Positions 42,499 through 51,481 are shown, numbered from the stretch's first letter. The stretch: 64,000 bases of DNA from Mycobacterium asiaticum (GCF_001673635.1 NZ_LZMH01000061.1:121235-185234); one strand, 5' to 3'. Program-made: numbers and translations. Notes: generated by a model from the letters alone, not told the origin.

Positions 42499-43688
42499 GC
42501 CTGTCCAGGGATTTCGACGTGCGCGGCCGGGTACTGGAGGCGGGTGAGCTGCCGGCCTGGCTGTCAGAACACAGCCTGGGCAACCGGTTCGGTTTGACCG
42601 TCGCCGGCACCGGTACTGGATGCGACGCGCGGGCCGCGTCCCTGGCGATCGTGGCGGCCGACGGGGACGGTCGATTCCTCGACCTCGCCGCACTGACGCC
42701 GGATGACACGGAGGCGTTGGTGTCCTGGCTCGCCGACCCCGGTCCGCCGAAGGCCGTGCACGACGCAACGTGGGCGATGCACGCGCTGGGCCGCCGCGGC
42801 TGGGCCCTGCGCGGCATCACTTCCGATACTGTGCTGGCGGCCCGCCTGTTGCGTCCCGAACGTCAATCCGGTTCGCTCAACGAGCTTTTGGTGCACCACA
42901 TGCGCTGCGCACTTTCGCCGGAAGCCGTCGAGGGAGACAGCCCGCGGGGCTTGATCCTGCAGGCTTGCGCGGTACTCGATCTGGCCGATGTGCTGGACGA
43001 GGAGCTCGCGCGCATCGACTCCTCGTCGCTGCTGGGGCGGTTGGAGTTGCCGGCGCAGCGGGTGCTGGCCGAGCTGCAGACGGTAGGCGTCGCTGTGGAC
43101 CGCCGCATCCTGGGGGCCGCCGCGACCTCGGAACTCGTTGCGGCCGACGGGCGTATCCACACCTTGGCTGTGGGACACCAGGTGCGCGAGGCGGTCGCGG
43201 CGGGCGAGGGTTATGCCGAGCTGATGGTCGCGCAATACCGCGATCTGGACACCCGGATCCTGGCGCACTGGGCCGGCGAAGGCGCCGTGGTCGACGAGGC
43301 CCGCAGCCTGGGGTACGCCTCGACCGTGCTGGGTCGGCGACACTACCTGCCGGACTTGGACAGCGGTGATCCCCGGGTGCGGGCGGCAGCCGAGCGCGCC
43401 GCCGTCGCGATGGCGATCCAGGGCAGCGCCGCCGACATCGTCAAGGTCGCGATGATCGACGTGGACCAGGCGATCAAAGCGGTCGGCCTGACGTCACGCC
43501 TGGTGCTGCAGCTGTCGGACGGGCTGGTGTTCGAGGTCGCCGTCGGCGAGCGCGATGACCTGGCCGGCTATGTCCGCGACAGCGTGTGCGGCGCCTACCC
43601 GCTGGAGGAGCCGCTCGAGGTGTCGACCGGCTGCGGCCCTACCTTGACCACGGCTCTGTCCCTCATCCGGTCTCACATCCGCGAGTAA
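42495..43688 (+). CDS. Catalytically degenerate DNA polymerase I (PolA) paralog
   Basis: 397 residues that align in order to the central and C-terminal parts of mycobacterial PolA but with deletions. Residues 30-140 match the exonuclease-like domain, 155-205 the following helices (LARIDSSSLLGRLELPAQRVLAELQTVGVAVD). The thumb is missing. Palm motif A is altered: the DYSQIEMRI equivalent is AQYRDLDTRI (246-255), losing the metal Asp. The fingers, including the O-helix, are deleted. IQGSAADI (308-315) remains, and motif C HDE is SDG (341-343). Polymerase activity is not expected. Frame is intact. Converges with DUF1206, 16-base overlap. Confidence 0.85.
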   Translation: MSLSRDFDVRGRVLEAGELPAWLSEHSLGNRFGLTVAGTGTGCDARAASLAIVAADGDGRFLDLAALTPDDTEALVSWLADPGPPKAVHDATWAMHALGRRGWALRGITSDTVLAARLLRPERQSGSLNELLVHHMRCALSPEAVEGDSPRGLILQACAVLDLADVLDEELARIDSSSLLGRLELPAQRVLAELQTVGVAVDRRILGAAATSELVAADGRIHTLAVGHQVREAVAAGEGYAELMVAQYRDLDTRILAHWAGEGAVVDEARSLGYASTVLGRRHYLPDLDSGDPRVRAAAERAAVAMAIQGSAADIVKVAMIDVDQAIKAVGLTSRLVLQLSDGLVFEVAVGERDDLAGYVRDSVCGAYPLEEPLEVSTGCGPTLTTALSLIRSHIRE

Positions 43689-44476
43689 CGGCTCAGCGCA
43701 AAGCTATACAGCCCGTAGGCCGCGAACCCGAACGACGCCAAAGCCAGCAACACCATCCCGATGCGGGTCGCGGCAAGGGTTTTCACGGCGGCATCCAGAC
43801 CCGCGGCCTTCGCGGGATCGACGTCGACGGACGCCTTGACGACCAGCCCTCCCGCGATGGCCAACACCAGCCCCTCGACGACATAACCGCAGCCGCCGAG
43901 CACCGCCACCCCCTTGGGCCGGTCGGTCAGGTCGGAAAGGAATCTCTTCGACGCCCCCTTGTACGCGTGATAGCCGCCGACCACGACCACCGCCACTCCG
44001 CCGGCGATCAGGGCCGCCCGGCCCGCCCCCGATTGCATCAACCGGGCGCTCAGGCCGGCGGTCTGTTGACCGCTCGGCTGGCGGTCGCCGAGAGCGAAAC
44101 GGATCGCGGTCAGGCCCACGCCGCAGTACACCACCATCAATCCCAACGCCTTCAAGCGATTTCCCGCGCTCGCATCCTGCGAGTCGGCGTCGACACCCTC
44201 GGCCGGATGCAACCCGATCAACGCCTCGGCGAGTCGCCACAGAGTCAGCGGGATCATCGCGAGGGCCAGACCCCACAGCGCCGCTTCGCCACCGCCGCTG
44301 GCCGCCACCGTCGCCAGGGCACCGGATGGATCGGCGTTGGCCGAACTCCCGCACGCGATACGGGCGATCAAGTACGCGATGAGCAGATGGATGACGCCGC
44401 TGACGATGAATCCCGTTCTGGCGGCGAATCGTAAGCCATCATGGCGAGTCGCGTCGTGCAGAAGTTTCCACCGCAT
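43673..44476 (-). CDS. DUF1206 membrane protein
   Basis: 267 residues with six hydrophobic helices in three pairs, each like GFIVSGVIHLLIAYLIARIA, the layout of the DUF1206 family (function unknown). Start ATG 44476 is 4 bases after the stop of the 48-residue acidic protein, so the two form an operon under a SigF-type promoter. An earlier GTG in the same frame would overlap that gene. The 3' end overlaps the PolA-like gene. Confidence 0.85.
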   Translation of the reverse strand: MRWKLLHDATRHDGLRFAARTGFIVSGVIHLLIAYLIARIACGSSANADPSGALATVAASGGGEAALWGLALAMIPLTLWRLAEALIGLHPAEGVDADSQDASAGNRLKALGLMVVYCGVGLTAIRFALGDRQPSGQQTAGLSARLMQSGAGRAALIAGGVAVVVVGGYHAYKGASKRFLSDLTDRPKGVAVLGGCGYVVEGLVLAIAGGLVVKASVDVDPAKAAGLDAAVKTLAATRIGMVLLALASFGFAAYGLYSFALSRYSRM

Positions 44477-44480
44477 GACG

Positions 44481-44627
44481 TCACTCGTTCGCGCCGTCAC
44501 CTCCACCGTCGGCGGCCGATGACGGATCGGCGGCGAACTCTTTGGAGCTGTCCTCCAGCCCCTCTCCCTCTGCGGCCTGCGGTGGTTGCTCGCCGCCTTC
44601 GGGGGGTGGCTGTTCGGCAGTCGTCAC
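44481..44627 (-). CDS. 48-residue acidic protein upstream of DUF1206
   Basis: 48 residues (MTTAEQPPPEGG... ending GGDGANE), Pro/Glu/Gly-rich, acidic, without hydrophobic or aromatic content except one Phe, so probably disordered. Start GTG 44627 with a strong SD (AAGGGAGA). First gene of the operon with DUF1206, under the SigF-type promoter at 44663-44689. The SD, promoter and coupling make it a convincing small gene. Role unknown. Confidence 0.7.
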   Translation of the reverse strand: MTTAEQPPPEGGEQPPQAAEGEGLEDSSKEFAADPSSAADGGGDGANE

Positions 44628-44662
44628 GATTTCTCCCTTCCAGGGGTGCGTGTCCCTCTCTG

Positions 44663-44689
44663 CTACCCGGATCGCGTTCGTGGGAAACC
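44663..44689 (-). promoter_or_regulatory. SigF-type promoter of the acidic protein/DUF1206 operon
   Basis: Minus strand GGTTT (44689-44685), a 16-base spacer, GGGTAG (44668-44663). The predicted start is about 30 bases before the GTG at 44627. Confidence 0.62.
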
Positions 44690-44782
44690 GGGCCGCGGGC
44701 GGGGCGTCCGTCCGGCGTGGCCGCTGCTGTTGCAGCTGTGTTTCAATAGCCCATCGACAGCTGGCGGCGGGCTCTTTCCACG

Positions 44783-45661
44783 ATGCGGTTACCGATGGTG
44801 CCCGCGGTGGCAACGGCCGCCAATGTGCCGTCGGGCCAGGTGCTGGAATTGCCGGGGCGGGGGAGTACCTACGTCTATGACTCCGGGCCGTGCGACGGAC
44901 CCACCTACGTCCTGCTGCACTCGCTGGCCTGCACCGGCTTGATGACCTGGTACCCCGCGCTGGAGGCCATCGGGGAATTCGGCCGCGTGGTGATTTTCGA
45001 CCAGCGCTGCCATGGCCAGGGCATTTCGCCGCCGCGGATGCTATTGGAGGATTGCGCCGACGACGTCGTCGCGCTGGCCGACGTCCTGGGTATCGACAGC
45101 TTCGTGCCGGTGGGCTACTCGATGGGGTCGCTGATCGCGCAGCTGGTCTGGCGGCGGCACCGTGAACGGGTGGACGGGCTGGTGTTGTGCGCCGCCGCGG
45201 CGGCGGTGAGCCGCGCCCAGTACGAGCGGGTGGCCACCGGGTTGTTCGCGGCACTCATCGAGTCACTCACTCCCGCACCCCGCCGCTGTCAGCCCGCCGG
45301 GGCGGTGACCCAAGGCTTCCTGCCCGACCATCAATGGGTGCTCGGCCAGTTTCGCAGCACTTCTGCGGGCGGCATCACCCGCGCGATCGCCGAAGTGGTC
45401 CGGTTCGACTCGACCTCGTGGGTCGGCGACATCGACGTGCCGACCGCGGTGGTCGTCACGATGAAGGATCGCGCGTTCGGTGTGGCCCGGCAGAAGTGGC
45501 TGGCGGACCGGATTCCGGACGCCGTGATGGTGCCGATCGAGGCGGGCCACGCCGGGTGCACTTTCGCGCCCGCCGCGTTCGTCCCGGGGGTCGTGCAGGC
45601 GATCGAATCGGTACACCGTCGGCTTCCCACATGCCACCATGGCAGACGGGCGGTCCCCTAG
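44783..45661 (+). CDS. Alpha/beta-hydrolase
   Basis: 292 residues. Oxyanion strand VLLHSLACTG, DQRCHGQG, nucleophile elbow GYSMGS, a cap domain, and His in EAGHAGCTF. A general esterase or hydrolase of the 3-oxoadipate enol-lactonase type; no signal peptide. Start ATG 44783 lacks a strong SD, so it could be slightly off. Followed 25 bases later by the WS/DGAT gene, so a role in lipid turnover is plausible. Confidence 0.85.
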   Translation: MRLPMVPAVATAANVPSGQVLELPGRGSTYVYDSGPCDGPTYVLLHSLACTGLMTWYPALEAIGEFGRVVIFDQRCHGQGISPPRMLLEDCADDVVALADVLGIDSFVPVGYSMGSLIAQLVWRRHRERVDGLVLCAAAAAVSRAQYERVATGLFAALIESLTPAPRRCQPAGAVTQGFLPDHQWVLGQFRSTSAGGITRAIAEVVRFDSTSWVGDIDVPTAVVVTMKDRAFGVARQKWLADRIPDAVMVPIEAGHAGCTFAPAAFVPGVVQAIESVHRRLPTCHHGRRAVP

Positions 45662-45686
45662 CTCGGGCGCACTGAGAGGAGCGGTG

Positions 45687-47123
45687 GTGAAGCGACTCAG
45701 TGGTTGGGATGTGCTCATGCTGGCCAGCGAGACGCCCAACGTGCACCAGCACACCCTCAAGGTGGCGATCGTCGATACGTCCGGCTTCCGGGGCACCGCG
45801 GGCTCCGAAGGCGGGGCGACATTCGAGGCGTTTCGTGACGTGTTCCGCGACCGGTTGCCGGTTCTCGAGCCGATGCGCTATCAGATGGTGGCCACTCCTT
45901 GGCGGGTGCATCGCCCGATCTGGCGCGAAGACGCCGAACTCGACCTCGACTACCACCTGCAGCACGTGCGGGTCCCGCCGCCCGGCGGCCGGCGCCAACT
46001 CGACGCTCTGATCGGCGAGATCGCCAGCACGCCGCTGGACCGCGGTCGCCCCCTGTGGCAGTTCTATTACGCGGAGGGGCTGAGCGACCAACGCGTTGGG
46101 GTGATCGGCAAGGTGCATCACGTGCTGGCCGACGGCGTCGCTTCGGCGAACTTGATCGCCCGCACGGTGGACTGGCCCGGATCCGAATCCGAGCTGCCGC
46201 AGGCTGATTCGGGCTCCCCGGCACCGACGACCCGAGAGGTGCTGCGATTCGCGGCACGTGACCATGCCGCGCGGCTCGCGACGTTGCCGTCGGCCGTTCG
46301 GGACGGAGTCGTCGGCGCTTACCGCTTGCAGCGCCGCGCCCGGCACCGCTTGCGGCACCCGGACCTTGCCGGCCGGTTCGATCCGGCGCCCACCTTTCTC
46401 AACCACAAGCTTTCGCCCGGACGGACTTTCGCGAGCGCCTCGCTGCCATTGGCCGACGTGAAAGCCCTCAGCAAGAGACTCGAAGTGACCATCAACGATC
46501 TGGTGTTGACCGTCGCGGCGGGCGCCCTGCGGCGACTGTTGCGCGATCACGGTGAGGGCGCCGACCGGCCGCTCATCGCCTCGATCCCCACCGCCACCGA
46601 CACGTCGCCCGACCGGATCACCGGCAACGCCCTGGCCACCATGCTGGTTTCGCTGCCGGTGCAGCTCGCCGACCCGATGGGGCGCCTGGGGCTGATCCGG
46701 ACGTCGACGCGCATCGCCAAGGAGGATCACCAACTGCTCGGCCCCACGCTGGTGGGCCGGTGGCTGGAATTCGTGCCCCCCACCATCACCCGCGCGACGT
46801 TTTCGTGGATGTCGCGGCGTGAGGCACCCAATCAGCTGTTCAACCTGATCGTGTCGAACGTGCCGGGCCCGCGGGAACGCGGTCGCATCGCGGGTGCGGA
46901 GATCAGCGAGTTCTATTCGGTGGGCCCGCTGGCCGCGGGGGCCGCGCTGAACCTCACCGTCTGGAGTTATGTCGACCAGCTGAGCGTCTCCGTGCTCTCC
47001 GACGACGCCACCCTGACCGACACCCACGAGGTGACCGACGCCTTCGTCGACGCCTTCGCCGAACTGCGGCAGGCGGCGGGATTCCCGGGCGCCGCCGACA
47101 TCGTTCCGGCGCCGACCGGCTGA
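45687..47123 (+). CDS. WS/DGAT-family acyltransferase
   Basis: 478 residues. Acyl-CoA:diacylglycerol (or alcohol) acyltransferase of the condensation-enzyme fold with the catalytic HHxxxDG motif (HHVLADG, 144-150). It makes triacylglycerol or wax esters at the membrane. Start GTG 45687, 6 bases after GAGAGGA, giving the usual MKRLSGWDVLML; an upstream frame start would overlap the hydrolase. C-terminal domain as in mycobacterial Tgs proteins (NQLFNLIVSNVPGP). Confidence 0.93.
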   Translation: MKRLSGWDVLMLASETPNVHQHTLKVAIVDTSGFRGTAGSEGGATFEAFRDVFRDRLPVLEPMRYQMVATPWRVHRPIWREDAELDLDYHLQHVRVPPPGGRRQLDALIGEIASTPLDRGRPLWQFYYAEGLSDQRVGVIGKVHHVLADGVASANLIARTVDWPGSESELPQADSGSPAPTTREVLRFAARDHAARLATLPSAVRDGVVGAYRLQRRARHRLRHPDLAGRFDPAPTFLNHKLSPGRTFASASLPLADVKALSKRLEVTINDLVLTVAAGALRRLLRDHGEGADRPLIASIPTATDTSPDRITGNALATMLVSLPVQLADPMGRLGLIRTSTRIAKEDHQLLGPTLVGRWLEFVPPTITRATFSWMSRREAPNQLFNLIVSNVPGPRERGRIAGAEISEFYSVGPLAAGAALNLTVWSYVDQLSVSVLSDDATLTDTHEVTDAFVDAFAELRQAAGFPGAADIVPAPTG

Positions 47124-47161
47124 GCAGGTGCCGCGGCCGCGGGAGTGGGTACTCCCCGGCC

Positions 47162-48457
47162 ATGTTCGAGCGCGCCTCACTGATGCACGGCCTCATCCCG
47201 GCGGCGGTGCAGTGCCTGGCCGCCGCGGCGTTGCTGTACGCCATCGGATGGCGCGGGCGGCGCTGGCGCACGCGACGCGTGCCACTTGCGTTTGGTGCGG
47301 CCGCGGTCACCGGTGGGCTGGCGTACTGGTACTACGGGACGCTCGGTTTGGCCAGTGAGCCGGCGCCGTGGCAGATGTGGCTATGGGTGACGCTGGTCGG
47401 GCTGGCCGTTGCCCTGGCGATCCTCGGTTGGCGGGGCGCCGGCTGGTGGCGGCGCAACGTGCTCGTATTCGCCGCGTCGTTCTGCCTGCTCAGCACCGGG
47501 TTGATCATCAACGGCTGGCTGGGTTACTTCGCCACCGTGCACAGCGCCTGGAGCCAGCTGGCCAACCGGCCCCTGCCGGGCCAGATAGACCTGGCGACGA
47601 TGCGTGCGATGCAACGGCAAGGCGTGGCGCCACCGAACGGAGCATTGCTGCCGGCGCACACCAGCACCCGAGTGTCGGGTTTCGCGCACCGCACCGAATG
47701 GGTCTACCTGCCGCCGGCCTGGTTCACCAGCACCCCGCCACCGGCGTTGCCCGCGGTACTGATGATCGGTGGCGAGTTCAACACCCCGGCGGACTGGGTT
47801 CGCGCGGGTGATGCCCTCACCGCGCTCGACCACTACGCCGCCGCACACGGCGGCAACGCGCCCGTGGCCGTGTTCGCCGACGCGACAGGCGGATTCACCT
47901 CCGACACCGAGTGCGTCAACGGTCCGCGCGGCAACGCCGCCGACCATCTGACCGCCGAAGTGATCCCCGAGATCGCCGATCAGTTCGCGCTCGGCACGCA
48001 GACCAAATGGGGCGTCGTCGGCTTCTCCTCGGGCGGCACGTGTGCCGTCGATCTGGCCGTCATGCACCCCGGAACATTCAGTGGATTCGTCGACATCGGC
48101 GGTGACATCGGGCCCAACGCGGGCACTCGCGAGCAGACGATCGAGCGGCTGTTCGGCGGTGACCCCGCCACCTATTTGTGGTTCGATCCGGCCACCGCCA
48201 TCACCCGCCACGGCCACTACGCCGACCTATCCGGGTTGTTCGCGGTTCCCGGTGCCTCCGCAGACCATAAGGCCGTCGGGCAGGACGCCGCCGAGGAACT
48301 GTGCGCGCTCGGCACCGCAAACGGCATCTCCTGCAAGGTCGTCGCCCTGCCCGGCAAGCACGACTGGCCCTCCGCCGCCACGGCCTTCGCCCTCACTCTG
48401 GGATGGCTCGCCGAGCGGTTGGGCGCCCCGGACGGGACGACGGCGGCCGTGCCCTAG
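47162..48457 (+). CDS. Membrane-anchored esterase (antigen-85-like hydrolase fold)
   Basis: 431 residues. Four hydrophobic helices in the first 130 residues, then an alpha/beta hydrolase domain with GFSSGG nucleophile motif (VVGFSSGGTCAVD), DATGG, and His in GKHDWPS. It resembles the esterase D/antigen 85 group of mycobacterial membrane proteins. The domain is probably outside the membrane. Substrate unknown, perhaps envelope esters. Start ATG 47162; a weak SigF-like element just upstream is not counted. Confidence 0.8.
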   Translation: MFERASLMHGLIPAAVQCLAAAALLYAIGWRGRRWRTRRVPLAFGAAAVTGGLAYWYYGTLGLASEPAPWQMWLWVTLVGLAVALAILGWRGAGWWRRNVLVFAASFCLLSTGLIINGWLGYFATVHSAWSQLANRPLPGQIDLATMRAMQRQGVAPPNGALLPAHTSTRVSGFAHRTEWVYLPPAWFTSTPPPALPAVLMIGGEFNTPADWVRAGDALTALDHYAAAHGGNAPVAVFADATGGFTSDTECVNGPRGNAADHLTAEVIPEIADQFALGTQTKWGVVGFSSGGTCAVDLAVMHPGTFSGFVDIGGDIGPNAGTREQTIERLFGGDPATYLWFDPATAITRHGHYADLSGLFAVPGASADHKAVGQDAAEELCALGTANGISCKVVALPGKHDWPSAATAFALTLGWLAERLGAPDGTTAAVP

Positions 48458-48492
48458 TTTGTGTGCTGCGCTTGCAGGTGCGGCCCGTTGGG

Positions 48493-48508
48493 TACTCGCC
48501 TGCGAGTA
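48493..48508. promoter_or_regulatory. 16-bp palindrome before the MetF-like gene
   Basis: TACTCGC, CT, GCGAGTA; perfect 7-bp arms, 22 bases before the GTG. It is placed like an operator or a short 5' hairpin before the SD (AGGAGGAGG). Confidence 0.5.
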
Positions 48509-48529
48509 TCGATCAGGAGGAGGCCCCGG

Positions 48530-49519
48530 GTGCCGATGGAGGCGGGTTGTCCGAAACGCATGGAATTCGGGCCATGCGGCGGGGTACGACCCGACGGCCA
48601 ATGCGAAATGCGCCCCGGCGCATGCGCATTCGACGACGTGGTGCCGTGGGCAGGGCCGGCGCCGGCACGGCGACCCGGTAGGTGGCAGAACTCCGGTCCC
48701 TTGGTTCTCACCGACTTCAGTTGTGCGCCCTTCGATCGCGGCGACGTCGCGGCCACCGCCGCGATTCTGGCGCCGGCCTGTGATGCCGTGCTGGTGGGTG
48801 AGCATCAGAACAAGCCGGACTTTCCGCCGACGCTGATGGGATCGCTGTTGCTCGACGCAGGCGTGGCGCCGTGGATCACGTTGTCCTGCCGCGACCGCAA
48901 TCGGGTGGTGCTCGAACAGGAACTGCGCGGGTTGCGCAGCATCGGAGTGGACACCGTGCTCTGTGTGACCGGCGACGGGCGCGGCTACGACGTCCGCCCG
49001 GACGTGACGCAGACCTTCGATCTGGACGGACCTCGGCTGGTGTCGTTGGCCGCATCGGTCGGGGTGACACCCGCGGTGCCCGAAACACCGACGGCGCCTC
49101 CGGTGCACGCCCGCCCCGCCCGCCTGGTGGAAAAGCAGCGGGCCGGAGCGGATGTGGCTGTGCTCAATCACGTTCCGTATCCCGCGATGATCGCCGACTT
49201 CATGGCGGCGGCGCGGTCGGCGGGCTTGTCCATTCCGGTGATCGCCGCCGTGGCCGTGTTCACCGACAGTGTGTCCGCGGCTGTGCTGCAGGGGCTGCCG
49301 GGACTCGAATTGGACCACGCGGTGACCGAACAGGTCTTGACCGCGACGGATCCGGTGGCGGCGGGGATTGCGGCCGCCGTTGCCGAAGCCCGCGAACTGC
49401 TTTCGATTGAAGGTGTTGCGGGCGTGAATGTTTCCGGGCTCGCGTCAGCGTCCGGCGCACACATCGGCGCGGAGATCAAGGCCGAGGTCGGCCGCAGGAT
49501 CAGACAGGAGGCGCAATGA
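48530..49519 (+). CDS. MTHFR-C zinc-type domain fused to MetF-like barrel
   Basis: 329 residues. An N-terminal cysteine-rich segment (C7, C16, C25, C32; CPKRMEFGPCGGVRPDGQC) matches the MTHFR C-terminal-type domain, placed here at the N-terminus. The rest is a methylenetetrahydrofolate reductase-like TIM barrel (WITLSCRDRNRVVLEQELRGL, DTVLCVTGDGRGY). It may reduce methylene-tetrahydrofolate or bind it. The Cys cluster may hold metal or an Fe-S cluster. Start GTG 48530 with SD AGGAGGAGG. ATGA overlap couples it to a methyltransferase. Confidence 0.78.
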   Translation: MPMEAGCPKRMEFGPCGGVRPDGQCEMRPGACAFDDVVPWAGPAPARRPGRWQNSGPLVLTDFSCAPFDRGDVAATAAILAPACDAVLVGEHQNKPDFPPTLMGSLLLDAGVAPWITLSCRDRNRVVLEQELRGLRSIGVDTVLCVTGDGRGYDVRPDVTQTFDLDGPRLVSLAASVGVTPAVPETPTAPPVHARPARLVEKQRAGADVAVLNHVPYPAMIADFMAAARSAGLSIPVIAAVAVFTDSVSAAVLQGLPGLELDHAVTEQVLTATDPVAAGIAAAVAEARELLSIEGVAGVNVSGLASASGAHIGAEIKAEVGRRIRQEAQ

Positions 49520-50271
49520 CCGACGCCATGCAGGCCGAGTTCGACACGGTGGCTGAATGGACCGCCCGGGTGGCGGCCGATTTGGGGCCGGACTATCACA
49601 TTCCCGCCGGTTGCCGGGGTAGCGGCAGTCCGGCGGCGCTGGATTGGCTCATCGAGCACATGGAACTCCAGCCGGGCGCGGCCTTCCTGGACTCCGGGGC
49701 CGGCGTCGGCGGCCCGGCCGCCTATGCCGCGCAAGCGCGCGACGTGCTGCCGGTGCTGCTGGAGCCGGAGACAGGCGCTTGTCGCGCCGCCAAGCGATTG
49801 TTCGGTTATCCGGTGGTTTGCGCGTCGGGATCCCAAGCACCTCTTGCTGATTCGTCTTTCGACGCCGCCTGGTCATTGGGAGTGTTGTGTACGACGCCAG
49901 ATCAGCGTCAGTTGCTGGAGGAGCTGCGCCGCACCGTGCGCCGGGGCGGTTACATCGGCCTGCTCGCGTTCGTCGCCCACGACGAAATTCCAGCGGATCA
50001 GCTTGAAAGCAACCACTTTCCGAGCCCGGACGGCCTGGCTGACCTCGTCCGGCAATCCTCGCTACGGATCGAGGAATGGCTGCGAACCGCCGAGCTGCCG
50101 GCGATACCCGAAACGTGGAATGAACGGGTCGACACCGTCACGCACGCACTCACCGAGCGCTACGGCCACACCGAGGCGTGGCAGCTCGCCGAGCGGCAGA
50201 GCGGGCGGATAGGCCGGCTGCTCGAAGAAGGGGTGCTGACGGGGGAGTTGCTGGTGCTGCGGCACGCGTGA
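49516..50271 (+). CDS. SAM-dependent methyltransferase coupled to the MetF-like gene
   Basis: 251 residues, class I Rossmann methyltransferase: SAM motif FLDSGAGVGGPAAYAAQ, ADSSFDAAWSLGVLC motif, and LRRTVRRGGYIGLL. Start ATG 49516 overlaps the previous stop as ATGA. Pairing with a folate one-carbon enzyme is suggestive; the methyl donor could be SAM made through that pathway. Substrate not evident. Convergent with the OpuAC gene, 3-base gap. Confidence 0.85.
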   Translation: MTDAMQAEFDTVAEWTARVAADLGPDYHIPAGCRGSGSPAALDWLIEHMELQPGAAFLDSGAGVGGPAAYAAQARDVLPVLLEPETGACRAAKRLFGYPVVCASGSQAPLADSSFDAAWSLGVLCTTPDQRQLLEELRRTVRRGGYIGLLAFVAHDEIPADQLESNHFPSPDGLADLVRQSSLRIEEWLRTAELPAIPETWNERVDTVTHALTERYGHTEAWQLAERQSGRIGRLLEEGVLTGELLVLRHA

Positions 50272-50274
50272 CGC

Positions 50275-50997
50275 TCAGCGCTGCAGGAGGTCGTCGAGTT
50301 CGCTGACCCGAGCGTTGCCGAGGTGCAGCGTGGCCAAGTCCGCCAGTGCGGCGGCGCCGATCAGCTGTTCGGCGTCCTTGCGAACGATCAACGTCGCCGC
50401 GTCGGTGCCGCCCAGCAGGCCCCGCGGCTCCCTGAGCTCGCGAATGCGATAGCGATGATGCAGCCAGTGCGGCTGCCAGAGCGGGACCACCACCCACCGC
50501 CGGTCGGCGACGGCGGCCACGTACCGTCCGGAACATTGCGCCTCCGTACCGGTCGCAAATGTGTATCCGGCTGTGGCCAAACCGTATTGCTCAACGATGG
50601 CCGCGGAGAAGCGGCTGATTCCCGCGCCGGGGTTGATCCCTTGTATCAATCGCTCCATGCGCTCGATTGCCGGGCCACGCAGCAGATCGCTGATCTCGCC
50701 GACGTCGTCTTCTGGCACATATTCCGGCACTCCCCACAGGCAGTACGGCTCGTATAGCACCGTGAGCTTGCGCACGTCGGCTTCAAACGGCGCAAGGTAG
50801 CCACCATGGCTTGCGGGCAGCCAGGCGGACACCAGCATGTCTACCTCGCCATGGCCGATCCGCCGGAACATTTCCTCGTGCGGTGCGGCGGATCGCACGA
50901 TCCGATGCCCGTGCTCGCGCAGAATCCGCTCGACCTCTCGTGCCGCGGCGTCATGAAAGCTCAGATCGATGTGTCCGACTCGGACGGCGTCGGTCAT
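50275..50997 (-). CDS. OpuAC-type substrate-binding protein without signal peptide
   Basis: 240 residues. Glycine-betaine/quaternary-amine binding domain (OpuAC) with aromatic residues suited to an amine cage (YEPYCLWGVPEY, PLWQPHWLHHRYRI). No signal peptide or lipobox, so it should stay in the cytosol, and no ABC transporter genes are adjacent. Start ATG 50997 is 4 bases beyond the MarR stop. It may sense a betaine-like ligand in partnership with the MarR regulator rather than transport it. Confidence 0.8.
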   Translation of the reverse strand: MTDAVRVGHIDLSFHDAAAREVERILREHGHRIVRSAAPHEEMFRRIGHGEVDMLVSAWLPASHGGYLAPFEADVRKLTVLYEPYCLWGVPEYVPEDDVGEISDLLRGPAIERMERLIQGINPGAGISRFSAAIVEQYGLATAGYTFATGTEAQCSGRYVAAVADRRWVVVPLWQPHWLHHRYRIRELREPRGLLGGTDAATLIVRKDAEQLIGAAALADLATLHLGNARVSELDDLLQR

Positions 50998-51001
50998 GGC
51001 G

Positions 51002-51481
51002 CTATGAGTCGAGCGCACCGGCGGCCACCGCGGCCGCATTGACCTTGGTCAGCACCTCGCGCAGATGCTCGAGCTCGGCGAGGTCCACGCCAAGCCGCTC
51101 GACGACCGCCTCGGGAACCTTCAGCGCCTGCCGGCGCAGGTTGCGGCCCTGCGGGGTCAACTCGACATGGGTGGTTCGCTCGTCGGCGGCGCTGCGGGTC
51201 TTCGTTATCAAGCCCTGGGCCTGCAACCGTTTCAGCATCGGTGACAGGGTGGCCGAGTCGATCTGCAGGAGTCCGGCAATGTCCTTGACGGACAATGCTT
51301 TCGCACCGTTCTTTGCGTTGTCCCACAGTGCCAGCATGACCAGATACTGGGGGTGGGTCAGTCCGAGCGGCTCCAGCAGTGGCCGATAGACGGCCAGTAC
51401 CGCGCGATTGGTGGCGGCCAGCGCGAAGCACACCTGATATTCCAGTGCCAGCGGGTCTGTCGCAGCGGTTCTGGTGCCCAT
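51002..51481 (-). CDS. MarR-family regulator, OhrR-like
   Basis: 159 residues. Winged helix (ALSVKDIAGLLQIDSATLSPMLKRLQAQGLI then wing TRSAADERTTHVEL). The N-terminal LEYQVCFALAATNRAVLAVYRPLLEPLGLTHPQY pattern with its Cys matches OhrR, which senses organic peroxides by Cys oxidation. No ohr gene is adjacent. Start ATG 51481 with GGGGGG. Middle gene of DUF5313-MarR-OpuAC; the palindrome at 51972-51989 is the probable operator. Confidence 0.85.
   Translation of the reverse strand: MGTRTAATDPLALEYQVCFALAATNRAVLAVYRPLLEPLGLTHPQYLVMLALWDNAKNGAKALSVKDIAGLLQIDSATLSPMLKRLQAQGLITKTRSAADERTTHVELTPQGRNLRRQALKVPEAVVERLGVDLAELEHLREVLTKVNAAAVAAGALDS

Noticed and set aside
47128..47151. GGTGC-N-GGGTAC resembling a SigF promoter before the membrane esterase
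   Set aside because: The -35 lacks the TTT of the consensus; only the -10 matches.
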